Positions 16,075 to 24,382 of a DNA stretch of 64,000 nt are shown here, one piece after another (position 1 is the stretch's first letter; every line of letters begins with the position of its first letter). This DNA comes from Streptomyces rishiriensis (GTDB taxonomy: Bacteria; Actinomycetota; Actinomycetes; Streptomycetales; Streptomycetaceae), in the NCBI RefSeq assembly GCF_030815485.1, contig NZ_JAUSWV010000002.1, positions 620,001 to 684,000 of the forward strand. The letters are read 5' to 3'. Under the pieces are notes generated by a model. It saw only the letters and a program-made list of their open reading frames with translations. It had not been told where the DNA came from and made no database searches. A program made the position numbers and the translations under genes.

Positions 16075-16802
16075 TCCCCCGCTCGGTCAGGGCCGGGTTC
16101 GAAGCGGTAGCCCACGCCCCACACCGTCCGGATCAGGTGCGGCCGGGCCGGGTCGTCCTCGACCTTGCCGCGCAGCCGGCGCACATGGACGGTCACGGTG
16201 GACAGATCGCCGAACTCCCAGCCCCACACCTCGTGCATCAGGTCCTCCCGGCCGAACGCCCGCCCGGGATGCCGCAGGAAGAACGCGAGCAGGTCGAACT
16301 CGCGGAGGGTGAGGGCCAGTTCGGCGCCGTCCTTGGTCGCGCGGCGGGCGCCGGGGTCGAGCGTCAGGCCGGCCGCGCTCAGCACCCGGGCGCTGGTGGC
16401 GGGCCGGCTGCGGCGCAGCACCGACTCCACCCGCAGTACGAGTTCGCGGGGACTGAAGGGTTTGGTGACATAGTCGTCGGCGCCGACCTCGAGGCCGAGG
16501 ATGCGGTCGTCCTCGTCGCCCCGCGCGGTCAGCATGATGACCGGCACGGGCCCCTGGCCGCGCATCCGGCGGCACACCTCGAGACCGTCCATGCCGGGCA
16601 GCATCAGATCCAGCACCACCAGGTCGGGCCAGTGCGCGGCGGCCCGGGTCAGCGCGGTGGGGCCGTCGTCGGCCCGGTCGACGACATAGCCCGCCCGGTC
16701 CAGGTATCCGGCGACGACCTCCGAGACCGTCGGGTCGTCGTCCACGACGAGGACCCGGGCCGATGCCGGTGGAGGGGGCGGGGACTCGTGCGGCTGCTGC
16801 AT
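16071..16802 (-). CDS. OmpR-family response regulator
   Basis: A 243-residue two-domain regulator. The receiver at about 15-130 has [14 protein letters not shown], the phospho-acceptor Asp in [15 protein letters not shown] (about residue 64), and the Lys in [15 protein letters not shown] winged-helix DNA-binding domain at about 145-238 has [17 protein letters not shown] and [14 protein letters not shown], ending in the usual VWGVGYRFE hairpin. It has a short Pro-rich N-terminal extension. The ATG at 16802 lies 123 bases from the start of the divergent glycosyltransferase gene, so the shared spacer is a natural target. Partner of the kinase gene that overlaps its stop. Confidence 0.93.
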   Translation of the reverse strand: MQQPHESPPPPPASARVLVVDDDPTVSEVVAGYLDRAGYVVDRADDGPTALTRAAAHWPDLVVLDLMLPGMDGLEVCRRMRGQGPVPVIMLTARGDEDDRILGLEVGADDYVTKPFSPRELVLRVESVLRRSRPATSARVLSAAGLTLDPGARRATKDGAELALTLREFDLLAFFLRHPGRAFGREDLMHEVWGWEFGDLSTVTVHVRRLRGKVEDDPARPHLIRTVWGVGYRFEPGPDRAGE

Positions 16803-16925
16803 GCGCCCAGCCTCGCACCGCGCCCGGCTCCGCGCGGCGTCCACGGGCGCCCGGGCGGCTCGACGTCCGCGTTTCGTAAGGAGCCAAGGCCCGTTTTGCC
16901 CGATTCGCGTTCGTAGGGTGAGACC

Positions 16926-17615
16926 GTGACCACGGAAGCAGAAGTAGATGTCGTGCTCCCCTGTCTGAACGAGGCCGGGGCGCTCCCCTGGGTACTCGCC
17001 CGAATTCCGCAGGGCTGGCGGGCCCTCGTCGTCGACAACGGCTCCACCGACGGCTCGGCGGAGATCGCCCGCGCGCTCGGCGCGAGAGTCGTCCACGAGC
17101 CCCGCCGGGGCTTCGGCGCCGCCTGCCACGCCGGACTGACCGCGGCCACCGCCGACGTCGTCTGCTTCTGCGACTGCGACGCCTCCCTCGACCCGGCGCT
17201 GCTCGTGCCGTTCGTCCACGAGGTCCGCGCCGGCATGGCCGACCTGGTGCTCGGCCGCAGGCGACCCAGCGGCCGGGGCGCGTGGCCCGCGCACGCCAGG
17301 GCCGGCAATCTCGCGCTCGCCCGGCTGACACGCCGCCGCACCGGGCTGCGCCTGCACGACCTCGGCCCGCTGCGGGCCGCGCGCCGCGAGCCGCTGCTCG
17401 CCCTCGGTCTCACCGACCGGCGCAGCGGCTATCCGCTGGAGATGGTGGTGCGCGCGGCCGACGCGGGCTGGCGCGTCACCGAGCACGACGTGCCCTACCT
17501 GCCCCGCACGGGCGCTTCGAAGGTGACGGGCACCTGGCGTGGCACCTGGCAGGCGGTCCGGGACATGAGCCGCGTCCTCGACAGTGTTCCGGCGCGCGAA
17601 GGGCTCGCACGGTGA
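16926..17615 (+). CDS. Family 2 glycosyltransferase
   Basis: A 229-residue GT-A fold enzyme starting at a GTG. The N-terminal VDVVLPCLNEAGALPWVL and LVVDNGSTDGS are the GT2 nucleotide-sugar binding motifs (about residues 7-45). The metal-binding acidic cluster appears as CFCDCDASLDP (about 80-90; usually D-x-D), with Cys-rich flanks. It lacks membrane helices and is close in type to dolichol-phosphate-mannose-synthase-like short GT2 enzymes. First gene of an operon: its stop overlaps the GTG of the DUF2064 gene. Inference: it transfers a sugar, perhaps to a lipid carrier used by the GT-C-like membrane protein further along. Confidence 0.88.
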   Translation: MTTEAEVDVVLPCLNEAGALPWVLARIPQGWRALVVDNGSTDGSAEIARALGARVVHEPRRGFGAACHAGLTAATADVVCFCDCDASLDPALLVPFVHEVRAGMADLVLGRRRPSGRGAWPAHARAGNLALARLTRRRTGLRLHDLGPLRAARREPLLALGLTDRRSGYPLEMVVRAADAGWRVTEHDVPYLPRTGASKVTGTWRGTWQAVRDMSRVLDSVPAREGLAR

Positions 17616-18229
17616 CCACACTGCTCGTCATCGCCAAGGAACCGCTGCCGGGGCGGGTGAAGACGCGGCTCACCCCGCCGTTCACCCCGTACGAGGCGGC
17701 CGCGCTGGCGGAGGCGGCCCTGTCCGACACCCTGCGGGCCGTGGCCGCCACGCCCGCCTCCCGCCGCGTCCTGGTACTGGACGGCGCCCCCGGGCCCTGG
17801 CTGCCGCCCGGCTTCGAGGTCGTACCGCAGTGCGCGGGCGGACTCGACGAGCGGCTGGCGGCCGCCTTCGCCCGGTGCGACGGCCCGGCCCTCCTCATCG
17901 GGATGGACACTCCGCAGGTGACGCCGGATCTGCTGACCGTCGACTTCGACGGCTGCGACGCGTACTTCGGACCGGCGCGGGACGGCGGCTTCTGGGCCCT
18001 CGGGCTCGCCGACCCCGATCCCGGTCTGCTGCGGGGCGTGCCCATGTCGACGCCCTCGACGGGGGCCGTGCAGCGGGCGCGGCTCGTCGGCGCGGGGCTG
18101 CGGGTGCGCGACCTGCCGTGTCTGCGGGACGTGGACACCGCCCCGGACGCGGTGGCCGTCGCCGCGCTGGCTCCGCGCAGCCGCTTCGCCGCCCGTCTCG
18201 CCGGGTGCACGGCGGCGGTGAGCCGGTGA
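17612..18229 (+). CDS. DUF2064/TIGR04282-type glycosyltransferase-like protein
   Basis: A 205-residue protein starting at a GTG within the GT2 stop codon. The N-terminus LLVIAKEPLPGRVKTRLTPP is the hallmark of the DUF2064/TIGR04282 family, a nucleotidyltransferase-like GT-A fold. Later motifs are IGMDTPQVT and FGPARDGGFWALGL. The family often travels with short GT2 proteins and has been linked in some bacteria to arsenosugar synthesis, but nothing else here points to arsenic. In this operon it more likely helps make or transfer a sugar nucleotide. Its stop overlaps the next GTG. Confidence 0.88.
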   Translation: MTTLLVIAKEPLPGRVKTRLTPPFTPYEAAALAEAALSDTLRAVAATPASRRVLVLDGAPGPWLPPGFEVVPQCAGGLDERLAAAFARCDGPALLIGMDTPQVTPDLLTVDFDGCDAYFGPARDGGFWALGLADPDPGLLRGVPMSTPSTGAVQRARLVGAGLRVRDLPCLRDVDTAPDAVAVAALAPRSRFAARLAGCTAAVSR

Positions 18230-19044
18230 GCACCGCGTACGGCCTCACCGGGGCCGGCCCCGCCGACGGCCGTGCGGCGGTGGGCGCGAAGGTCGCGGGC
18301 GTCGCCGGCGACTGGGCCGCCGCCGACCCGTACAGCGCCGCCCTGCGCACCGGCCGGGGCCCGCTGTTCCTGCGCCGTGCCGACGGCTGGCTGCTGCCGC
18401 TGGAGGTGGAGCGGTGGTGCGCCCGCGCCGACCCCGCCGACCTGGCGATCCTGGACCGGTGCGAGGGAGCCGTGCTGGACGTGGGATGCGGCCCCGGCCG
18501 ACTGGTGGCCGAACTCGCCGCCCGGGGCCGCACCGTGCTGGGCGTCGACGTCAGCGAGGCCGCCGTCGCCCACACCCTGGAACTGGGCGGACAGGCGCTG
18601 CGGCGGTCCGTCTTCGACCCGTTGCCGGGCGAGGGGCGCTGGGCGACCGTGCTGCTCATCGACGGCAATGTCGGCATCGGCGGTGACCCGCTCGCCCTGT
18701 TGCGCCGGGCGGCCGCCCTGCTCGTCCCGGGCGGCCTGCTGATCGCCGAGACCGCGCCGGTGGACGTGGACGAACGGGCCGAGGTCGAGGTCGTCGGCCT
18801 GCCCGAGGCGCGCGGCACCGGCCGGGCGTTCCGCTGGGCCCGGCTCGGCACCCCGGCCCTGCTGCGGTACGCGGGCCACGACGGCTGGCGGACTGCCGGT
18901 CAGTGGGCGGCGGGCGGCCGCTGCTTCGTCGCCCTGCGCAGCCGCAGCGCCAGCAGCAGCGCCGAAGCCCCGAAGAGCACCGCGGTGATCAGCAGCCAGT
19001 GGGCGAGGAACCCGTCCGCCGAACGGCCGGTGGCCGACCGGTAA
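18226..19044 (+). CDS. Class I SAM-dependent methyltransferase
   Basis: A 272-residue protein from the GTG overlapping the previous stop. The SAM site is VLDVGCGPGRLVAELAARG (about residues 84-102) followed by VLGVDVSEAAV. ATVLLIDGNVGIGGDP and LVPGGLLIAETAP complete the fold. The family core ends near RCFVAL at about residue 228. The last 45 or so residues are Ser/Arg-rich low complexity and run antisense through the 3' end of the convergent membrane gene, so the natural stop may have been lost. The substrate is unknown; context suggests a sugar or lipid-linked intermediate. Confidence 0.82.
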   Translation: MSTAYGLTGAGPADGRAAVGAKVAGVAGDWAAADPYSAALRTGRGPLFLRRADGWLLPLEVERWCARADPADLAILDRCEGAVLDVGCGPGRLVAELAARGRTVLGVDVSEAAVAHTLELGGQALRRSVFDPLPGEGRWATVLLIDGNVGIGGDPLALLRRAAALLVPGGLLIAETAPVDVDERAEVEVVGLPEARGTGRAFRWARLGTPALLRYAGHDGWRTAGQWAAGGRCFVALRSRSASSSAEAPKSTAVISSQWARNPSAERPVADR

Positions 19045-19364
19045 CGGAGCTCCACCATCCCGCTGATCAGCGGGAACCACACGAGCAGCAGCAGCCCGGA
19101 GAGTGCGGCCGGTACCCGGACGTACATCGCCCACCGCCGGTGACCGCTCGCCCCGAGCCCCCGTACGACAGCCCGGTCGGCCACGGCGTACAGGGGCAGC
19201 AGCACCAGGTCGTGCAGCAGCGCCGCCCCCACCCACCACAGCGCGACGCCGAACCAGTCGTCGGCGAGGAGACGTACGCCCGCGTAGGCGGCGAGCGCGA
19301 ACGAGCAGGCGAGCAGAAGGATCTGGAAGGGACTGCCGGTCAACGGCCGTCGCAGTGGCCTCAT
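18900..19364 (-). CDS. Small integral membrane protein of the molybdopterin oxidoreductase pair
   Basis: A 154-residue protein with about four membrane helices (LLLACSFALAAYAGV, FGVALWWVGAALLHDLVLLPLY, VPAALSGLLLLVWFPLI, WLLITAVLFGASALLLAL) and a basic C-terminal tail. The start ATG at 19364 overlaps the stop of the upstream oxidoreductase gene (ATGA), so they are co-translated and the protein may be its membrane partner. The 3' end overlaps the methyltransferase gene by 145 bases on the opposite strand. No motif gives a function. Confidence 0.75.
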   Translation of the reverse strand: MRPLRRPLTGSPFQILLLACSFALAAYAGVRLLADDWFGVALWWVGAALLHDLVLLPLYAVADRAVVRGLGASGHRRWAMYVRVPAALSGLLLLVWFPLISGMVELRYRSATGRSADGFLAHWLLITAVLFGASALLLALRLRRATKQRPPAAH

Positions 19365-20638
19365 CGCGTCTCTCCGAACGTCATCCGGGCCACCCACTTG
19401 GTGTTGAGCACGCCGGGCGCGGCGGGCACGATGACGCGCGCCGGGTAGCCGTGATCGGGGGTCAGGGGCTCGCCGTTGACGTACAGGGCGAGCAGGGACC
19501 GCGGGTCGGCGACCTGGTTGGCGCGCAGGGCGGCGTGGCGGAAGGCGCCGCGCTGCTGGAGGGACTCGACGAACACGTCCGGCGGGTCGTCCTCGTAGCC
19601 GACGAGCGCGGCCAGGTCCCGCAGCCGCACGCCCCGCCACCACTGGTCCGAGGTCGACCAGCCCTCGACGCAGGCGATGGGCAACGCCGAACTGTGCAGC
19701 GGGAGTTCAGCGAGTCGGGAGCGGCTGAGGCGGACGGTTCCGGTGGGTCCCGTGACGACGAGGCGCCAGGCGTCCTGGTCCGTCCGGGCCGCGGTGATCC
19801 CGGCGTAGGCGGCCGTCTTGTTGATCTGGAAGCCGTTCGGGCCGCTGCCCGGGTCGGCTCCGCCGTGCGGAGCGAGCAGGGCCGTGCGGCGCAGCCCGTC
19901 GAAGCTCTGGCCGGCCGTCGTGGCGAACAGCAGCAACGAGCCGCCCCCGACGAACCACAGCGCGCCGCGCCGGGAGACGGTCGCGGGATCCGGGCGCGGG
20001 GAGACCAGTTCCTGCGCGGACGCGGGCGCCGGCGCGGACCGGGGCGTCGGGCCCGGCTCGCCCTCCTCGCGCAGCCGACGCAGATTGCGGACGGCCGCCG
20101 GAACCTTCAGTACGGCGTGGGCGACGAACGCGGCGAAGAAGACCCACGCGCCGTAGAAGTGCAGGGGGTAGAAGGAGCCGGGGAAGACGTAGTCGAGCTG
20201 GACGTTGAGGACGCCGGTCGTGAACTCGAACAGCGCACCGCCGACCAGCAGCAGCAGGGAGATCCGTTCGAGCGCGTGGGCGAGCGAGCGGGCCGGCGGC
20301 AGCGTGAACAGCTTCGGCACGACCGACCACAGCTTGGCCAGCAGGACGGGGATCAGGGTGACGCCGAGGGTGACGTGGACACCCTGGTTCAGCCGGTACA
20401 GCCAGTGCGGATCGGTCGGCCAGGAGAACAGGTAGAAGCCGAGGATCCCCTTGTCCGGCGTCTTGTCGTTCACCGGCGAGAGGTCCGGGTTGTAGGCGGC
20501 GTACGAGACCAGGCCCGTCACGAACAGCAGCGTGATGCCGACGAGCAGCACCAGGCCGAGCACCGAGGTGAACCAGGGGCCGCGCAGCGGACTGCGCCAG
20601 AAGCCCGGAGAGGTGGGGAGCCGTGAGTCGTCTCGCAT
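19361..20638 (-). CDS. Cytochrome b-like membrane domain fused to molybdopterin-binding oxidoreductase domain
   Basis: A 425-residue fusion. Residues about 20-185 form four membrane helices with several His residues (LYRLNQGVHVTLG, LHFYGAWVFFAAFVAHAVLK), resembling cytochrome b561-type haem ligation. A Pro/Ala linker and a further hydrophobic segment near 225-245 follow. The C-terminal domain (about 265-425) is of the sulfite-oxidase/YedY molybdopterin type, with the likely molybdenum-ligating Cys in LPIACVEGWS. It should carry out a redox reaction at the outer membrane face, with electrons passing through the haem domain. The ATG at 20638 follows a weak GGTCGGA site. Confidence 0.85.
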   Translation of the reverse strand: MRDDSRLPTSPGFWRSPLRGPWFTSVLGLVLLVGITLLFVTGLVSYAAYNPDLSPVNDKTPDKGILGFYLFSWPTDPHWLYRLNQGVHVTLGVTLIPVLLAKLWSVVPKLFTLPPARSLAHALERISLLLLVGGALFEFTTGVLNVQLDYVFPGSFYPLHFYGAWVFFAAFVAHAVLKVPAAVRNLRRLREEGEPGPTPRSAPAPASAQELVSPRPDPATVSRRGALWFVGGGSLLLFATTAGQSFDGLRRTALLAPHGGADPGSGPNGFQINKTAAYAGITAARTDQDAWRLVVTGPTGTVRLSRSRLAELPLHSSALPIACVEGWSTSDQWWRGVRLRDLAALVGYEDDPPDVFVESLQQRGAFRHAALRANQVADPRSLLALYVNGEPLTPDHGYPARVIVPAAPGVLNTKWVARMTFGETR

Positions 20639-20752
20639 GATCCGACCGTAGGCCGCGGCGCCCCCGGAACCGGCCGCGCAACCCATGACGAAACGCTGAC
20701 GTCCCGGCCGGGACGCGGCTCGCGGGCCCGCCGCCCGGCCTAGCGTGCCGGT

Positions 20753-22168
20753 GTGAACAGCACCCTGCGCCCCGCCGAGCCACGCGCCCGGCGCTCCGGC
20801 CGCATCAGTCGTGACCTCCGCCATGACCTGTACGCGGTGGGGGCCGCCGTCCTGCTCGTGACGGCGGCCGTGCTGGTCGGCCACCACATCGAGCACACCC
20901 GTCACACACTGCGGGTCGACTGGCCTCCGGTCCTCGGCAGTTGGGGACCGCATGGAGGGCCGGGGACGCCGGTGGCCGTCGTGGTGGCGGTCGCGACCGT
21001 GGGGTACGGTCCCGCCCTGGCCGCCCGGCTGCCCTGGCGCGCGCTGCTCGCGGCGGCCTGGGGTACCGCCACGGCCTGGATCCTCTCGCTCGCCCTGATC
21101 GACGGCTGGCAGCGGGGCGTTGCCGGCCGGCTCACCTCCCGCCATGAGTATCTCCAGGTCATCGGCCGTTTCCACGATGTCCCGGCGACACTGCGCGACT
21201 TCACCCACCACATCCTTCTGGAATCCCCCGACAACTGGCCCGCGCATGTCGCCGGTCATCCCCCGGCGGCCACCCTGACCTTCGTCCTGCTCGACCGGAT
21301 CGGGCTGCGCGGCGGGGGCTGGGCCGGGACCTGGTGCGTCGTCGTCGGCGCGACGGCCTGTGTGGCGGTGCTGGTGGCGGTGCGGGCGCTGGCCGACGAG
21401 GGGCTCGCACGGCGTGCGGCGCCCTTCCTGGTGCTGGCGCCGGCCGCGGTGTGGATGGGCACGTCCGCCGACGCGTACTTCGCCGCGGTCGCCGCGTGGG
21501 CCGTGGCGCTGCTCGCCCTGGCGGTCACGGGACGGCGGGTCCGGAGCGGGGCGCTGGGCTCGGGCCTGCTCTTCGGCCTGGCCTGCTACCTCTCCTACGG
21601 CCTCACCCTCCTCTGCGTCATCGGCGCGGCGGTGCTGCTGCTCGGCCGCGAGCGTGTCCGGGAGCGGCCCGAGCTGCTCGTCCTGGTGGCCGCCGGGGCG
21701 GCCGTGGTGCCGACGGCGTTCACTCTCGCCGGATTCGACTGGTGGGAGGCGTACCGGCTGCTGGTCACGCGCTACCACCAGGGAGCGGGCGGTGTCCGCC
21801 CCTACGGGTACTGGGTGTGGGCCAACCTGGCCTGCACGGTGCTGATGACGGGCCTGGCGACGGCGGCGGGCCTGCGGCGGACCGGCGCGACGCTCCTGGG
21901 GCACCGGGCGAAGAGGCTCGCCGGACCGGACGGCCCGTACCGCTCCGGCGCGGACGCCCGCCTCGCCCTCCTCGTGGCCGCCGCCCTGCTCGCCCTGCTC
22001 GTCGCGGACCTGTCCGGCATGAGCAAGGCCGAGACGGAACGCATCTGGCTCCCCTTCGCCCTGTGGCTCCTCCCGGCCTGCGCGTCCCTCACCCGCCCAC
22101 GCGCCTGGCTCGCCGCCCAGGCCGTCCTGGCCCTGCTGCTCAACCACCTGTTGCTGACGGGCTGGTGA
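20753..22168 (+). CDS. Polytopic membrane protein, GT-C glycosyltransferase-like
   Basis: A 471-residue protein with roughly 10-12 membrane helices. The large first extracytoplasmic loop after helix 3 contains HEYLQVIGRFHDVPATLRDF and HVAGHPPAATL, an arrangement typical of lipid-carrier-dependent GT-C transferases. The C-terminal part has MSKAETERIWLPF, a pattern found in many actinobacterial GT-C-like proteins. The start is a GTG at 20753, divergent from the oxidoreductase gene (114-base spacer). Inference: it uses a polyprenyl-linked sugar made by the nearby GT2 and DUF2064 proteins to decorate an envelope molecule. No acceptor is known. Confidence 0.78.
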   Translation: MNSTLRPAEPRARRSGRISRDLRHDLYAVGAAVLLVTAAVLVGHHIEHTRHTLRVDWPPVLGSWGPHGGPGTPVAVVVAVATVGYGPALAARLPWRALLAAAWGTATAWILSLALIDGWQRGVAGRLTSRHEYLQVIGRFHDVPATLRDFTHHILLESPDNWPAHVAGHPPAATLTFVLLDRIGLRGGGWAGTWCVVVGATACVAVLVAVRALADEGLARRAAPFLVLAPAAVWMGTSADAYFAAVAAWAVALLALAVTGRRVRSGALGSGLLFGLACYLSYGLTLLCVIGAAVLLLGRERVRERPELLVLVAAGAAVVPTAFTLAGFDWWEAYRLLVTRYHQGAGGVRPYGYWVWANLACTVLMTGLATAAGLRRTGATLLGHRAKRLAGPDGPYRSGADARLALLVAAALLALLVADLSGMSKAETERIWLPFALWLLPACASLTRPRAWLAAQAVLALLLNHLLLTGW

Positions 22169-22560
22169 CGGCGCGGGCCGGGACGGTCCGAACCGCAGGC
22201 GGCGGAGACCGCGCGGGCCGAGGCCGGGGTCGACCGGGGCCCCTCCGGCGCCTGGCCGCGGGCGCACCGAATCGTCCCGCTCCTCCGGACCGGCCGGAAT
22301 CGCCCGCGACATCGTCCGCCTGTCCCGGTCCGTCAGCGGGTACCGGATGCCCATGGCTCTCACCGGATCTCGGCCGTCCGGGCGCGGCCCGCAGGGTGTG
22401 ACGCCCCGTATCCGGCGGTCCGCTCCCGGAAAGGGTGTCGTCCGGCGGTGGGCAGGCAGCAGACGGGCCCTCGTGGCCTGCCGGACCGGGGCACCCGGCC
22501 TCTTGGACGAGCGATCCTCGCGCCGCGACCCGGCCGCGGGGCCTACGAAAGGGAGAACGG
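22169..22560. other. 392-base spacer with no recognisable feature
   Basis: I see no gene with a ribosome site and no strong palindrome or repeat between the GT-C-like gene and the LysE gene. It presumably contains the promoter of the LysE gene. Confidence 0.5.
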
Positions 22561-23250
22561 ATGTCGGTCGATCTCGTCGGCTTCCTCGGCGTAGTGCTGG
22601 TGGCGTATGTGGTCCCCGGCCCGGACTTCCTCGTGGTGGTGAGATCGGCCACCGAGCATCCCGCCAAAGGGCGGGCCGCGGCGCTGGGCGCCCAGACCGG
22701 ACTGTGCGTGCACATGCTGGCCGCCGCGGTCGGACTGTCGCTGATCGCCGCCCGCTCCCCGGCGGTCTACGACGCCGTCAAGCTGCTGGGCGCGGCCTAC
22801 CTCGTCCATCTGGGAGTCCGTGCCGTGCTGGGCGCGCGGCGGGCCGCCCGTGAGCGGACCGCCACACGGAAGGCGGCCGGGCAGGACGTGGCCGTCGACC
22901 CGGAGGAGGGCACCGGTCCGCACGAGCCGGAGAAGGACGATCCGGCCCGCGGCCGGTGGCGGTCCGGCTTCACCCAGGGCCTTCTCACCAATGTGCTCAA
23001 CCCCAAGGCGGCGCTGTTCTTCCTCAGCGTCATTCCGCAGTTCGCGGACGGCGGCGGCTCGGCATCGCGGCAGATCTTCTTCCTCGGCACCCTGGACATC
23101 GTCATCGGTGTCGCCTACTGGTTCGTTCTGGTGGCCGTAGCCGCGCGGCTGCGGGCGTTCCTCGCCCGCCCTGAGATCCGCCACCGCTGGGAACTGACGA
23201 CCGGCTGGTTGTTCATCGCCCTCGGCGTCGGCGTCGCCTCGGCAGCCTGA
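22561..23250 (+). CDS. LysE/RhtB-family amino-acid or metabolite exporter
   Basis: A 229-residue protein with about six membrane helices. The LysE pattern VAYVVPGPDFLVVVRSA (residues 15-31) is clear, and NVLNPKAALFFLSVIPQF (about 144-161) is the second conserved signature. A hydrophilic Glu/Lys-rich loop at about 105-130 is longer than usual. The family exports amino acids or related small molecules. The ATG at 22561 has a strong GAAAGGGAGAA ribosome site. It is a single gene, followed 115 bases later by a perfect 32-bp palindrome. Confidence 0.9.
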   Translation: MSVDLVGFLGVVLVAYVVPGPDFLVVVRSATEHPAKGRAAALGAQTGLCVHMLAAAVGLSLIAARSPAVYDAVKLLGAAYLVHLGVRAVLGARRAARERTATRKAAGQDVAVDPEEGTGPHEPEKDDPARGRWRSGFTQGLLTNVLNPKAALFFLSVIPQFADGGGSASRQIFFLGTLDIVIGVAYWFVLVAVAARLRAFLARPEIRHRWELTTGWLFIALGVGVASAA

Positions 23251-23365
23251 AAGGGCTGCTGCGGTGACGTCTCGAGGCCGCCGCGCGGACAGTCGTCGTC
23301 GAGACGGCTGTGCAACACCGGAAGTCGTCTGCTGTCGCCTGTGCCCTTTGTGTGGAGAGCGCAGT

Positions 23366-23397
23366 GGGGCCCTGGCACCGTACGGTGCCAGGGCCCC
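23366..23397. terminator. Perfect 32-bp palindrome, possible terminator or operator
   Basis: GGGGCCCTGGCACCGT is followed directly by its exact reverse complement. As RNA it would form a very stable hairpin with a four-base loop and could end the LysE transcript, although it lies 115 bases past the stop. The rest of the 590-base spacer (23251-23840) shows no gene; its last 230 bases are comparatively AT-rich and should hold the promoter of the STAS gene. Confidence 0.5.
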
Positions 23398-23840
23398 AGG
23401 GAACTGCTTCACCATCTGCCGGCCCTGCTACGGCGCCGGCCTTCTTTGCGGCCCCCTGATCTGCGGGCCACCCGGTCCGGCCGTCAGTCCCGTCGCCGTC
23501 CTGCAACCGCTCTGGCTTCGGAACTCCACCGCCGCACCGTCCTGCGCACTGCAACTGCACTGTCGCTCCCCGGCAGTTCGTGTCTGCCGGGCCTTCGGTC
23601 TCTCTGGGCTACGAGAGAAACCATAACCACATCACCGGCCAATGTCTACTTCAGTCACAATAGATTTTCGTGCACGGGGTAGTGAGGTATTGTCTCGGGC
23701 GGCGGACGGAGGGCAGCACCCGACGAAGTCGTCGGCCGACAGGGGAAGGCTGGGCGCGCCGGCCGGAGACCGTCGGAGCACCGGGATGGATCGTCCGCGC
23801 CCGGCCCGACCGGGCAAGCAGAGGCTGAGTCGAGGAGACG

Positions 23841-24206
23841 GTGACCGACATCCAGAAGGAAGACCGGCCGGACCGGCTTTCCGTGCATCCCGCGGTGGTC
23901 GACGGCGTGCTCGTCGTGACCGTGCGCGGCGAGATCGACCACGACGGCAGGGACGTCCTCAGCCAGGCGCTGACATCCCCCGACGGCGCGGCACCGCCTC
24001 GGATCGTGGCGGACCTCAGCAGCGTGACCTTCATGGACTCCAGCGGCATCAACGTCCTCGTCACCGCCCACCGACAGGTGAGCGCCGCCCAGGGGTGGTT
24101 GCGCATCGCCGGCGCCCGGAAGCCCGTCGAGCGGGTGCTGCACGTGGTGGGGCTCGACGCCCTCATCGACTGCCACCCCACCGTCGAACAGGCGCTGAAC
24201 AGCTGA
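23841..24206 (+). CDS. Anti-sigma factor antagonist (STAS domain)
   Basis: A 121-residue single STAS domain. The strand GVLVVTVRGEIDHDG (about 22-36) and VTFMDSSGINVLV (about 62-74) are diagnostic; the Ser pair in MDSSG includes the site normally phosphorylated by an anti-sigma kinase. It should bind such a kinase and release its sigma factor. The start is a GTG at 23841 after GAGGAG. No partner kinase is adjacent; the ATP-binding protein at 39115-39585 is of the right type but is 15 kb away, so pairing is unproven. A stem-loop follows the stop. Confidence 0.92.
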   Translation: MTDIQKEDRPDRLSVHPAVVDGVLVVTVRGEIDHDGRDVLSQALTSPDGAAPPRIVADLSSVTFMDSSGINVLVTAHRQVSAAQGWLRIAGARKPVERVLHVVGLDALIDCHPTVEQALNS

Positions 24207-24245
24207 CGGCCCCACCCGGGCCGGTCCGTCCGCGAGCCGACCGCC

Positions 24246-24265
24246 CGCCCCGCCCCGGCGGGGCG
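24246..24265 (+). terminator. Short GC stem-loop after the STAS gene
   Basis: CGCCCCG pairs with CGGGGCG around a six-base loop, 40 bases after the stop. Confidence 0.45.
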
Positions 24266-24382
24266 CTCTCCCGTCCACGACCGCGAGTCACATCGCGCCG
24301 GATCGATACGGAAAACAGCGCAACCTTCGGGGCAATCGGGCTGTCTCCTTTCATGTCCGACACTCAACCTTCGGGGGACATC

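Noticed and set aside
16090..16110. GGTTCGAAG sequence considered as a tRNA T-arm
   Set aside because: It lies inside the response regulator gene and no cloverleaf can be drawn around it. No tRNA was found in the window.
17612..18229. DUF2064/TIGR04282 protein as evidence for an arsenosugar pathway
   Set aside because: No arsenite methyltransferase, ArsS-type radical SAM or arsenic resistance gene is present; the neighbours point to envelope sugar chemistry.
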